A DNA stretch of 64,000 bases from FEN-1297 sp963843605 (GTDB lineage: Bacteria > Bacteroidota > Ignavibacteria > Ignavibacteriales > Ignavibacteriaceae). The stretch covers positions 1,612,001 to 1,676,000 of the forward strand of contig CAWJLA010000001.1 in assembly GCA_963843605.1 (NCBI GenBank), given 5' to 3'. A program made the translations under genes and the position numbers. Numbering within the stretch: position 1 is the stretch's first letter; each line of letters begins with the position of its first letter. The notes under the pieces are model-generated. The model was given only the letters and a program-made list of their open reading frames with translations. It had not been told where the DNA came from and did not search any database. Positions 55,774-64,000 of the stretch are shown in pieces.

Positions 55774-57264
55774 TTGCTAAAACAATTATTCAGAACAAAA
55801 AGTCTTGATGAACTTGTTCATGAAGGAGAAGAGCCGGAACATAAATTAAAGCGTGTACTCGGTTCATTTGATGTGGTAATGCTGGGAATCGGGGCAATAA
55901 TAGGAGCCGGAATTTTTGCAACAATAGGAACAGCCGCTGCAGGCGATGCTTTGAGGCCGGGCGCTGGTCCCGCTTTAATGCTTTCATTTGTTTTAACCGG
56001 TGTGGCCTGCGGTTTTGCCGCGCTTTGTTATGCCGAATTTGCGTCAATGGTCCCTATCTCGGGAAGTGCGTATACTTATTCTTACGGCACTCTGGGCGAA
56101 CTGATCGCCTGGATTATCGGCTGGGATCTGATCATAGAATATGCTGTCGGTAACGTAGCGGTTGCTATTAGCTGGGCGAATTATTTTAAAACATTTGTAT
56201 CCGGTTTCGGAATAATGATTCCGGATTGGATGTCCATTGATTACCGGACGGCTTCCAAAATTCCCGGATTGCTTGAACAAGCGCCGCACATCTTCGGTGT
56301 ACCGATTGTTTTTAATTTCCCTGCCTTTGCTATTGTCGCCTTAATTACACTGGTGCTGGTTATCGGAATAAAAGAGAGCGCAAGAACCACTACGGTTATG
56401 GTTATAATTAAATTGCTTGTACTTGGACTGTTTGTCACAGTTGGTTTCTTTTATGTAAAGCCTGCAAACTGGACTCCCTTTGCTCCTAACGGCTGGTCGG
56501 GCATTCAGGCAGGCGCTGCAGTTGTCTTTTTTGCTTATATCGGTTTTGATGCCGTATCAACCGTTGCCGAAGAGGTGAGAAATCCGAAGCGGGATATGCC
56601 GATCGGAATAATTGGATCATTAATTGTCTGTACAATAGTTTATATACTTGTGGCAGGTGTTTTCACAGGTATAATTCCATACAAAGCGCTTGTTCATACT
56701 TTGGCAACAAGTCAGGCCGAACCGCTTACACTCGCAATGCAGTACGCACATATAGAGAAATACGGAAATCTTATTATCGGAATTATAGCCTTCGGTTCTG
56801 TAATAGCTCATACCGCGGTTCTGTTGGTCTTCCAGCTCGGTCAGCCCAGAATATTTTTTTCGATGGCAAGGGACGGGCTGCTTCCTCAGAAGTTTGCTAC
56901 GGTACATCCCAAATACCGCACTCCTGTAGTAACAACAATCGCTACAGGCCTAGCCGTTGGTGTAACGGCTATGTTTACCACGATCGATGAAATGGTAGAC
57001 CTGACTAACATCGGAACATTGTTTGCCTTCATTCTTGTTTGCGCGGGTATTATTATTATGCGCAAGAAAGAACCCGATAAACCCAGACCCTTCAGAACAC
57101 CGTTTGTTCCGCTTGTGCCTATACTAGGTATACTTTCATGTCTGTATCTGGTTATGGGACTCCCGACGATTACTTATATACGTTTTGCAGGATGGCTTGT
57201 AATAGGAATGGTTGTGTACTTCTCATACGGATATAAACACAGCAAATTAAGACAAGGGTATTAA
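55774..57264 (+). CDS. APC-family amino acid permease
   Basis: 496 residues, TTG start with GAAGGGAAGAAG before it. About twelve membrane helices. The first helix contains GIGAIIGAGIFATIGTAAAG, the substrate-binding G-x-G break of APC transporters, and the sixth VVFFAYIGFDAVSTVAEEVRNPKRDMPIGI. N- and C-terminal tails are cytoplasmic. It resembles the YfnA/CAT-type cationic or neutral amino acid permeases; precise substrate unknown. A 190-bp gap separates it from DUF1634. Confidence 0.92.
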   Translation: MLKQLFRTKSLDELVHEGEEPEHKLKRVLGSFDVVMLGIGAIIGAGIFATIGTAAAGDALRPGAGPALMLSFVLTGVACGFAALCYAEFASMVPISGSAYTYSYGTLGELIAWIIGWDLIIEYAVGNVAVAISWANYFKTFVSGFGIMIPDWMSIDYRTASKIPGLLEQAPHIFGVPIVFNFPAFAIVALITLVLVIGIKESARTTTVMVIIKLLVLGLFVTVGFFYVKPANWTPFAPNGWSGIQAGAAVVFFAYIGFDAVSTVAEEVRNPKRDMPIGIIGSLIVCTIVYILVAGVFTGIIPYKALVHTLATSQAEPLTLAMQYAHIEKYGNLIIGIIAFGSVIAHTAVLLVFQLGQPRIFFSMARDGLLPQKFATVHPKYRTPVVTTIATGLAVGVTAMFTTIDEMVDLTNIGTLFAFILVCAGIIIMRKKEPDKPRPFRTPFVPLVPILGILSCLYLVMGLPTITYIRFAGWLVIGMVVYFSYGYKHSKLRQGY

Positions 57265-57599
57265 AAAAGAATGATCGAATGTGTGAATAGTAGCTGGATA
57301 AGATCGAGTTCAAGATCAAGTTCAAGCTGATGTTGAATTACATTTATTATCATCTTGCTGTTATGCTTTTTATTCCATGCGGTTTTTTTCATATTCATAA
57401 TCTGTTATTAAAATTGAATACTAATTGATTAAGTGGATTTCAAATCAAAACTCTTAAACAAATTCATCATATTGTCATCGTAAGCGGAGTCGAACGGTTA
57501 ATTCAATTTAAATAATACCTTCGGCTAAGTTCAGACCGGCATTATTGATTTTATCTTTTTATCCATACGACAGATTAATTAAACTATTTTGAGATTAAG
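57265..57599. repeat. Intergenic stretch with small repeats
   Basis: No gene. At 57302-57325 are two tandem 12-mers, GATCGAGTTCAA and GATCAAGTTCAA, followed by the related GCTGATGTTGAA. At 57471-57497 and 57518-57540 are inverted, worn copies of a GC-richer repeat (AAGCGGAGTCGAACGG facing CCTTCGGCTAAGTTCAGA) of a kind common in intergenic DNA of many bacteria. No promoter could be set. Confidence 0.6.
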
Positions 57600-58958
57600 T
57601 TGAAAACACTTCCCGGCGATAGACTTGAGAGGGGATTAGGGCTTAAAGAAGCCACTGCTCTTAATATGATCGACATGGTGGGCATCGGTCCTTTTATTGT
57701 TCTGCCGATTGTCATCCAGGAAATGAACGGTCCGCAGTGTATGATAGCCTGGGTACTTGGTGCGTTTCTGGCTTTTATGGACGGTCTTGTATGGTCGGAA
57801 TTAGGCGCGGCTATGCCCGAAGCCGGCGGAAGTTATGTCTTCCTTAAACAAATCTACGGACCTAAAAGCTGGGGAAAATTATTTTCGTTTCTTCTTATCT
57901 GGCAGACAATCTTTCAAGCGCCGCTTGTCGTTGCGTCGGGAGCAATCGGCTTTTCACAGTATTTCTCCTTTCTTATGCCTCTCGGACCCGTCGGGCAAAA
58001 AGCTGTTTCCGGTTTACTTGTTATAATTCTGGTGGTAATTCTTTATAGAAAAATTACTACAATCGGAAAGATTTCATTCTTCCTATGGATCGGGGTAATT
58101 GCCACAATACTCTGGCTCATATTCGGAGGTGTAACTCATTTTAATCCCGGCATCGCGTTCGATTTTCCGCCCGGAGCATTCAATATTTCGTTTATGTTTT
58201 TTGTCGGACTCGGAAGCGCGTCTGTTCAAACTATTTATACATACCTGGGATATTACAACATAAGTAATCTCGGATCTGAACTGAAAGATCCCGAAAAAAA
58301 TATTCCCAAGAGCATTATGTTTTCGATTGTAGGTATCGCAATTTTATACCTCGCAATGCAGCTCAGCGTACTCGGTGTTGTTCCCTGGCGCGAAGCAATG
58401 AACTCAAAATTTATTGTAAGCACATTCGTGGAAAAAATTTACGGCCCGGATGCTGCCGTAGTTGCAACGATTCTAGTGCTTTGGATTGCCTTTTCTTCAT
58501 TGTTTTCCGCGCTGCTAGGCTATTCCAGAATACCTTATGCGGCGGCTATCGACGGCACTTTCTTTAAAATATTCGGACGCGTTCATCCCACAAAACATTT
58601 TCCCAATGCTTCCCTTCTTATTCTTGGAGCAATAGCTTTTATCTTCAGTCTTTTATTTAAATTGAAGGAAGTTATCAGTGCGATTCTGGCTATGAGAATT
58701 CTTGTCCAGTTTATCGGTCAGGCTGTAGGTATAATGATTATTCGTAAAAAGAAGCCTTCTGATTTTTTCCCTTTTAAAATGTGGCTGTATCCTCTGCCAG
58801 CTTTGATTGCTATTTTTATGTGGATTGGTTTATTCCTTTCTACCGGTTATTTCTTTGCTCTCGGCGGTGTTGTGGTTATGCTGCTCGGCGCGGTTGTGTA
58901 TTTTGTAAGAGCAAATATCAAGAAAGAATGGCCGTTTGGAAATACAATTAAAAATTAA
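57600..58958 (+). CDS. APC-family permease
   Basis: 452 residues, TTG start. About twelve membrane helices with the APC helix-1 region TALNMIDMVGIGPFIVLPIV and helix-6 region NISFMFFVGLGSASVQTIYTYLGYYNISNLGSELKDP. Only distantly similar to the permease upstream. The substrate is unknown. No strong Shine-Dalgarno; the next in-frame ATG (NMID) would cut into helix 1, which supports the TTG. Confidence 0.88.
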   Translation: MKTLPGDRLERGLGLKEATALNMIDMVGIGPFIVLPIVIQEMNGPQCMIAWVLGAFLAFMDGLVWSELGAAMPEAGGSYVFLKQIYGPKSWGKLFSFLLIWQTIFQAPLVVASGAIGFSQYFSFLMPLGPVGQKAVSGLLVIILVVILYRKITTIGKISFFLWIGVIATILWLIFGGVTHFNPGIAFDFPPGAFNISFMFFVGLGSASVQTIYTYLGYYNISNLGSELKDPEKNIPKSIMFSIVGIAILYLAMQLSVLGVVPWREAMNSKFIVSTFVEKIYGPDAAVVATILVLWIAFSSLFSALLGYSRIPYAAAIDGTFFKIFGRVHPTKHFPNASLLILGAIAFIFSLLFKLKEVISAILAMRILVQFIGQAVGIMIIRKKKPSDFFPFKMWLYPLPALIAIFMWIGLFLSTGYFFALGGVVVMLLGAVVYFVRANIKKEWPFGNTIKN

Positions 58959-59062
58959 AAAGTATTTTGGGAACTGTTTCCTGAACTTATATTTCTATAG
59001 CACGCTGTTTGTACTCTATGATTCGTTGTTTGTTGAATGAACTTCCCCCTTTATTTTACTTG

Positions 59063-59130
59063 CCTTCGCGTTGCTTTGCGAACTTAGCGGTTTATTTTTT
59101 CACTGCTAAGAACGCGAAGATACGCCAAGG
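59063..59130. repeat. Inverted copy of the dispersed CTTAGCGG repeat
   Basis: CTTCGCGTT...AACTTAGCGGTTT faces CACTGCTAAGAACGCGAAG across a T-rich loop, giving a long imperfect hairpin. AACTTAGCGG and GCTAAG are shared with the repeat rebuilt around the IS110 element. Confidence 0.65.
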
Positions 59131-59193
59131 ATTATTTATAATTCCTTTGATCTCAATTGCTTTTTCATTTGCGGTCCATTGCGCGCTTGGCGT

Positions 59194-61392
59194 TTAATTT
59201 CCTAAATTTTCGGCAGCGTCTGGACTTAAATAAATTATCCTGAGAATATGCAGGTCTTCATACGAAATTTCACTGTTGAATTTTAAAAATATATTCGACA
59301 GCGTGACGGTACCTTCTTCCTCAAAGGCATCATAAACCTTACGGCAATCATTTTCCGGAAGAGTTAACTTTTCTTTTAATCCGTCGGTTCTGACACTTCT
59401 TCCTTCCATAGTAAATTTTACGATATGCGTAATTATTGTCTGCGGTTTTACATCGTATTTATCTGCTAGCTCGTCAATAGATTCGCCGTTGTTGAATTCA
59501 TTGCCTATAGTTATGTAGCGCGGTTCGGAATGATTGTTTAGCTTCTTCTTTTTTGTTCGTGTGTTTTTAATATCAACAAATTTATTGCCGATATTATTTC
59601 TTTTGCAGTAGCTTCTGATAATAGTAAGGAAAATATTACCGTAAACTTCAAGTTTTTTTGCGCCCACTCCGCCGATGCCGAGTAATGAGCTTTCGTTCTG
59701 CGGATAATAGGCGGCCATTTGTATTAAAGTTTTGTCGGAGAATATTACATAAGGGGGAATGTTCTTATCTTCGGCAAGTACTTTCCTTTTTTTACGAAGA
59801 AGTTCAAATAGTTCACGGTCGTATTTCTCTTCGTTTGCTGCAGTCATCTTTGTCTTTTTAGCCGTTACTTTCGGTTCTTTTACGGAACCGAATATTTTTT
59901 CTTTGTTATAAAGAACATCATAGGATTTATCCGAAAGTTTCAGACTTCCGAATTCCAAGTCTCTTATTAAAATATTTTTTCTGACAAGCTGAAGCATCAG
60001 GCTTTTCCACTGTTTTTTATCCAGTTCGCCGCCGATTCCGTATACGGAAAGGTTCTGATGACCGTTACTGAAAATTCTATCGGATTCTGCGCCGATGAGC
60101 ACGTCAATTATATAATTAGCGCCGAAAATTTCACCCGTCCTTTTTACTGCGGATAAAAACTTTTGCGAGGGAACGGTTATATCTGTCAGATCTTTTTTGT
60201 CGGATAGACAATTATCGCACATCCCGCAATAATCTTTTGCGTAAGACTCGCCGAAATAATTTATTAGCGGCCGTCTTCTGCATATTTCAGATTCGGCGTA
60301 ATTAACCATTGCTTCAAGATGAATCTTTGCAGCCAGCCTTTCCCTTTCGTCTTCTTTGCGGTCGATAAAATAATTAATTTTTGATACATCGGAATAGCTG
60401 TATAAAAGAAGACAATCCGCTCTAACGCCGTCCCTGCCTGATCGCCCTATTTCCTGGTAATATGATTCGATATTTTTCGGAAGGTCGTAATGAATTACGA
60501 ATCTCACGTTGGATTTATTTATACCCATTCCGAAAGCTATTGTAGCAACAATGATTTGTATTTCATCTTTAATGAACATATCCTGATTTTTATTTCTTTC
60601 CTGGTCCGGTAATCCTGCGTGATACGGTTTTGTGGAAAAACCTAGAGACGACAGATCCTCGTGCAAGTCATCTACCTGTCTGCGCGAAAAACAGTAAATA
60701 ATTCCTGACTGGTCTTTATGTTCGTTCAAAAAATCAACCGTCTGCTGAAAAGAATCTCTTTTAGGTACAACCTCAAGAAACAAATTCTCCCTGTTAAAAC
60801 TTGCGATAAATTTTTGCGGTTCTATTAAGTTCAGGTTTTTCATTATATCTTCCTGAACTCTCGGAGTTGCGGTTGCCGTGAGCCCGATACAAACAGCCGA
60901 GGGAAACGTATTTCTCAAAGTCCCCAGCTGCCGGTATTCTTTTCTGAAATCGTGTCCCCATTCCGAAATGCAATGAGCTTCGTCTACGGTTATGCAGTCA
61001 AGCTGTATGCTTTTTAATAATAATGAAATATCTTCCTTTGTTAGTGATTCCGGCGCGAGATACAGCAGCTTTGCTTTTTGATTTTTTACATCATCAAAGT
61101 TGAGTTTATAATCCTCGGCGGAAAGAGAACTGTTCAGCAAAGCGGCATTTATACCCAGTTGCCTTAATTGCTCAACCTGGTCTTTCATTAAAGAAATCAG
61201 CGGCGAAATTACAATTGTCAGTCCTTCAAAAATTAATGCGGGAATTTGATAACAAAGAGACTTGCCTCCGCCCGTCGGCATTACTACCAGAGAATTTTTT
61301 TTATCGAGAACATTCCGGATAATATCATTCTGCAGCGGCCTGAATGTGTCGAATCCGAAAACATCTTTTAATATTTTTTTAGATCTATCCAT
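59194..61392 (-). CDS. recQ: RecQ ATP-dependent DNA helicase
   Basis: 732 residues. Helicase motifs: Walker A MPTGGGKSLCYQIPAL, DEAH-box TVDEAHCISEWGHDFR, GLTATATPRV, and motif VI ESYYQEIGRSGRDG. The RecQ zinc-binding part has CRRRPLINYFGE plus CGMCDNC. The RQC winged helix follows, then an HRDC domain (~530-600) and a C-terminal helix-turn-helix (GESIDELADKYDVKPQTIITHIV). It unwinds forked and recombination DNA 3'-5'. The extended C-terminus is common in Bacteroidota RecQ. No operon partner is apparent. Confidence 0.95.
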   Translation of the reverse strand: MDRSKKILKDVFGFDTFRPLQNDIIRNVLDKKNSLVVMPTGGGKSLCYQIPALIFEGLTIVISPLISLMKDQVEQLRQLGINAALLNSSLSAEDYKLNFDDVKNQKAKLLYLAPESLTKEDISLLLKSIQLDCITVDEAHCISEWGHDFRKEYRQLGTLRNTFPSAVCIGLTATATPRVQEDIMKNLNLIEPQKFIASFNRENLFLEVVPKRDSFQQTVDFLNEHKDQSGIIYCFSRRQVDDLHEDLSSLGFSTKPYHAGLPDQERNKNQDMFIKDEIQIIVATIAFGMGINKSNVRFVIHYDLPKNIESYYQEIGRSGRDGVRADCLLLYSYSDVSKINYFIDRKEDERERLAAKIHLEAMVNYAESEICRRRPLINYFGESYAKDYCGMCDNCLSDKKDLTDITVPSQKFLSAVKRTGEIFGANYIIDVLIGAESDRIFSNGHQNLSVYGIGGELDKKQWKSLMLQLVRKNILIRDLEFGSLKLSDKSYDVLYNKEKIFGSVKEPKVTAKKTKMTAANEEKYDRELFELLRKKRKVLAEDKNIPPYVIFSDKTLIQMAAYYPQNESSLLGIGGVGAKKLEVYGNIFLTIIRSYCKRNNIGNKFVDIKNTRTKKKKLNNHSEPRYITIGNEFNNGESIDELADKYDVKPQTIITHIVKFTMEGRSVRTDGLKEKLTLPENDCRKVYDAFEEEGTVTLSNIFLKFNSEISYEDLHILRIIYLSPDAAENLGN

Positions 61393-61568
61393 ATGAAAAC
61401 AATTTTATAATATTACCGGTAAATTTTTAAATGAAAAATTAATGCACAACTTCAAGTTATTTAAGATTTATAAATATTTAAAGTAAAGATGTATTAAATA
61501 AGAAAACGGCGGACGAATGCAATTGGTGTTTCGATTAAAATATAATTTCAATAATCCCCTGCGGGCGC

Positions 61569-62600
61569 TTAGGGCAGGCTGCCCGTTTTATAAGAATAGT
61601 TGTGTATATCGTTTTCTAAAAAAACAAAAGGGGCAAAAACCTTTTGATCCTGCATTAAAGAGTTATACATAAATGAACTAGCGCCGTACATTAATGTCTT
61701 GGCATCGTAACCCAGTACCCTTAAATAAGCCGTTAGAAATGCGCTTAGATGCCCCGAATAGCTGTATATTAATATCTTTTTATCGGTGGGAAACGTCTGC
61801 AAATTAAGAGTGCTTCTAATATCATAAGCCGGGTTGTAATAAACCGTGTTATCAAAATGTCCGTTATAATATAAGGTATCCTTTCCGAAACAGACCAGAT
61901 AATAAACGCTCTTATTGTATATTCCGTTTGTAAAATACTGGTAATTTGTATCAACCATGAACCCTTTTTTTATGATATCGGCGATCCCGGATTTTATTTT
62001 GTCATCCAGATTTTGAGATGAGCTTCCAAAATTTACCTGCGGCAGAGGCGACATTTTATTAAGCGAATTACTCTTACTTGTAAAATGAATGTCCTGAGGC
62101 GGATAATACCCTAAATTGTTCTGCCAAATTGCCGAAAAATCAGAGTTCCACTCTGCCATGCCGAAAAGAAGCGCATAAACATTATCGTAACCGTAAAGTC
62201 TCAGCAGACAAGTATAATAGGAGCCTGACTGACCGTCTGCGCTTACAATTACTACTTTTGTATAATTCTGAACATTGCGCCCGTTCATGAATTGGAGTAA
62301 AGAATCGTCTGAAACGTTGAAAGATCCGGGTATATGTCCGCCGGCATAATCGGTTTTTGTTCTTACATCTATAATTAGGTAGTCATTTAAATTATTAAAG
62401 ACATCTTCAGGCTTCACAACAGAAGGCATTTGGCTTGAGTTTATATAATCGCCCCGGGATTCAAAATATCTTAGAACTAATGCCGAAGTTTCAAGATTAA
62501 CACTGACGACGGAAGATATGTTGTCTTTTAAACATCCTTGAAAGGACAAAAGTATCGCGACAAACGCGAGAATAAATTTTATGTTTGGTTTAAAGTTCAA
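61569..62600 (-). CDS. Lipoprotein with tandem cysteine-less rhodanese-like domains, paralogue 1
   Basis: 343 residues, TTG start with AAGGA eight bases upstream. Lipobox LSFQGC at about residue 23. Two rhodanese-like domains follow: the first with LIIDVRTKTDYAGGHIPGSFN and a loop VIVSADGQSGSYY, the second with ILIYSYSGHLSAFLTAYL. In both loops the catalytic Cys position is Ser, so classical sulfurtransfer is not expected. A mid region has many Tyr/Asn. A close paralogue is next door. Role unknown; a binding or regulatory function outside the inner membrane is possible. Confidence 0.85.
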   Translation of the reverse strand: MNFKPNIKFILAFVAILLSFQGCLKDNISSVVSVNLETSALVLRYFESRGDYINSSQMPSVVKPEDVFNNLNDYLIIDVRTKTDYAGGHIPGSFNVSDDSLLQFMNGRNVQNYTKVVIVSADGQSGSYYTCLLRLYGYDNVYALLFGMAEWNSDFSAIWQNNLGYYPPQDIHFTSKSNSLNKMSPLPQVNFGSSSQNLDDKIKSGIADIIKKGFMVDTNYQYFTNGIYNKSVYYLVCFGKDTLYYNGHFDNTVYYNPAYDIRSTLNLQTFPTDKKILIYSYSGHLSAFLTAYLRVLGYDAKTLMYGASSFMYNSLMQDQKVFAPFVFLENDIHNYSYKTGSLP

Positions 62601-62706
62601 CAGATCGTTCCTTAAAATGAAGCTGCCTTAATATTCCAGCTTTCATTTATTATGTAAATAATCCGGTTACGCTTGTATAGTTAATATTTTTTTCAATCTT
62701 GTCAAT

Positions 62707-63783
62707 TTACCGGTTAAAATTATTCAACGCCGGCTGTATACCTGTCGAATATGAATAGTTTTTTATATTGCTGTCTAAAAATATAAATGGTGAAAAAACA
62801 TTTAAGTGGGCCTTCAAATAAAAATAAAATATTTTGCTTGCGCCGTACATTAATGTTTTTGCGTCGTAACCCATTACCCTGAGGTAAGCCGCTAAAAAAG
62901 CGCTTAGATGCCCCGAATAGCTGTAGATAAGAATCTTCCTGTCGGTAGGAAAAGTTTGTAAGTTAAGGGTACTCCTGAGGTCGAAAGCCGGGTTATAATA
63001 TACAGTATTAGGGAAATGACCTGAGCCTGGTTCGCCTTCCTTATTATGATAATATAATGAATCTCTTCCGAAACAGGTAAGGTAATAATCTTTAATATTT
63101 TCCTTAATGTCGGCAAAATAAACGTAATTGGTATCATACTTGAATCCCTGGCTTATAAGGTTCGAAATTCTGTCTTTGACTTTTTCTTCCAGGTTCTGAG
63201 ACGAGCCGTTTAAATTTACGGAAGGCAGGGGAGAGATCTTGTTTAAAGGGAATCTTTTATTCGTAAAATGAACATATCCCGTATAGTAGCTGTCGTTGTT
63301 CTGCCATATTGCCGAAAAATCCTGATTCCATTCAGCCATTCCGAAAAGCAGTGCATATACGTTATTATAACCATATAGCCGGAGCAGGCATGTATAATAT
63401 GAAGCCGACTGCCCGTCATCGCTTACAATTATCACCTTCGGGAAATTCAGCGCATTTCGTTCGTTCATAAAATTCAGCAGTGAATCGTTTGCAACATTGT
63501 AAGCTCCGGGTATATGTCCGGCAATATATTCTGCTTGGTTTCTTATATCTATAATGAGGTAAGTATTTAAATGATTGTTTACCTCGTCCGGATTCACTAC
63601 CGAAGGCATCTGGTTTGAGTTTATATAATCTCCCTGTTCTTCAAAATATCTCAAAACCAATGCCGAAGTTTCTAGATTAACGCTGACTGTGGGAGATACG
63701 TTGTCTTTTAAGCATCCTTGAAAGGATAAAAGCATTGCGGCAATTATGAAAATTAATTTTATGTTTATTTTAGAGTTAAACAA
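62707..63783 (-). CDS. Lipoprotein with tandem cysteine-less rhodanese-like domains, paralogue 2
   Basis: 358 residues, TTG start with AAGG just upstream. Lipobox LSFQGC. Layout as paralogue 1: LIIDIRNQAEYIAGHIPGAYN with loop VIVSDDGQSASYY, and ILIYSYSGHLSAFLAAYL. Again both catalytic Cys are replaced by Ser. The two proteins are similar over nearly their full length, indicating a tandem duplication. The gene starts 8 bases after the end of the partial gene at the window edge, so all belong to one operon that continues beyond the window. Confidence 0.86.
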   Translation of the reverse strand: MFNSKINIKLIFIIAAMLLSFQGCLKDNVSPTVSVNLETSALVLRYFEEQGDYINSNQMPSVVNPDEVNNHLNTYLIIDIRNQAEYIAGHIPGAYNVANDSLLNFMNERNALNFPKVIIVSDDGQSASYYTCLLRLYGYNNVYALLFGMAEWNQDFSAIWQNNDSYYTGYVHFTNKRFPLNKISPLPSVNLNGSSQNLEEKVKDRISNLISQGFKYDTNYVYFADIKENIKDYYLTCFGRDSLYYHNKEGEPGSGHFPNTVYYNPAFDLRSTLNLQTFPTDRKILIYSYSGHLSAFLAAYLRVMGYDAKTLMYGASKIFYFYLKAHLNVFSPFIFLDSNIKNYSYSTGIQPALNNFNR

Positions 63784-63791
63784 GGTATACC

Positions 63792-64000
63792 TTAAAATGG
63801 GGAAACTTTATAATCATCACTTTCGCAGGCTCCGACAAATATACCGATAACATCAGTGCCTTCTACATTCCAGGCAATATTATCACCGCCTTGTGCGAAA
63901 GTATTCGAGACGGGCTGATTGTTGTTTTTGGTTTTGAAATACTCGGCGTAAGCGGAATCGAAAGCGTATACCTTTACATAAAGTTCATTGTTATTGTAAG
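63792..64000 (-). CDS. C-terminal fragment of an unknown protein
   Basis: The frame is open to the window edge and ends TAA at 63792-63794. The visible 68 residues end in SNTFAQGGDNIAWNVEGTDV, then IGIFVGACESDD. The ending looks like the C-terminus of DUF4249-type lipoproteins of Bacteroidota (N-x-F...N-V-E-G...G-I-F), but the evidence is thin. It is the first visible gene of the operon with the two rhodanese-like lipoproteins. Confidence 0.5.
   Translation of the reverse strand, partial: YNNNELYVKVYAFDSAYAEYFKTKNNNQPVSNTFAQGGDNIAWNVEGTDVIGIFVGACESDDYKVSPF

Noticed and set aside
57471..57540. Possible tRNA-like sequence
   Set aside because: No acceptor stem, anticodon arm or TPsiC loop could be formed; it reads as a worn inverted repeat.
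1..64000. CRISPR arrays, rRNA or tRNA genes, prophage or restriction-modification systems
   Set aside because: None seen on either strand; all longer gaps were read and hold only the items listed.

Overview
The window looks like chromosomal DNA from a free-living member of the Ignavibacteria/Chlorobi side of the Bacteroidota. The evidence is five secreted proteins ending in the type IX secretion (T9SS) sorting domain with its NYPNPFNP-type signature, a DUF5686 outer-membrane protein, many small lipoproteins, AT-leaning composition and frequent TTG/GTG starts. The left edge is the replication-origin neighbourhood.

Layout. 1-8,540: dnaA 3' end, terminator, an AT-rich oriC candidate, a small lipoprotein gene, then dnaN-recF-DUF721(DciA-like)-gyrB-gyrA. 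8,640-15,900: housekeeping genes on the + strand (Mut7-C RNase-like protein, metallophosphoesterase, HDOD, MOSC, POT-like transporter, dCMP deaminase, EamA transporter). 15,956-17,967: a minus-strand thiol/sulfur redox operon (rhodanese, DUF6132, DUF2892, membrane thioredoxin, DUF302, thioredoxin). 18,171-28,196: a DUF5686 protein, then an Rnf ion-pumping ferredoxin:NAD oxidoreductase cluster in the order C-D-G-E-A-(Tat/NusG-II protein)-apbE-B-rseC; rnfG carries a one-base frameshift. 28,355-45,025: a minus-strand surface and envelope region with lipoproteins, an OmpA protein, a small beta-barrel and five T9SS cargo genes, one of them frameshifted, ending at a LuxR-type response regulator. The region continues to 48,105 with its ~1000-residue ligand-sensing histidine kinase. 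An imperfect palindrome (core AACTGATCATTTGATTAGTT) occurs four times here, once between kinase and regulator and twice about 160-170 bp upstream of envelope genes, so it is a candidate operator. 48,281-50,230: LysR regulator and YeiH-type exporter. 50,254-51,600: an IS110-family element. 51,930-58,958: CocE-type hydrolase, YhcH family protein, TauE/DUF1634 pair and two APC permeases. 59,194-64,000: RecQ, then two paralogous lipoproteins with tandem rhodanese-like domains that lack the catalytic cysteine, and the end of one more gene of that operon.

The most striking find is in the IS110 element. Its ends can be placed to the base, because removing it rebuilds a dispersed intergenic repeat (TTAGTGCCTTAGCGGT on the minus strand) around a CT core. 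The non-coding end upstream of the transposase folds as a bridge RNA. A target loop, capped by UUCG, spells ATTCGTGC-CT-TAGTGAC, which resembles the repeat the element sits in. A donor loop matches both element ends (ACAGTAC; CTCGT). Joining the ends in a circle would create TTGACT-17 bp-TATGTT upstream of the RNA and the transposase.

No rRNA, tRNA or CRISPR array was seen. All assignments come from reading the sequence; no database search, folding program or alignment was run.
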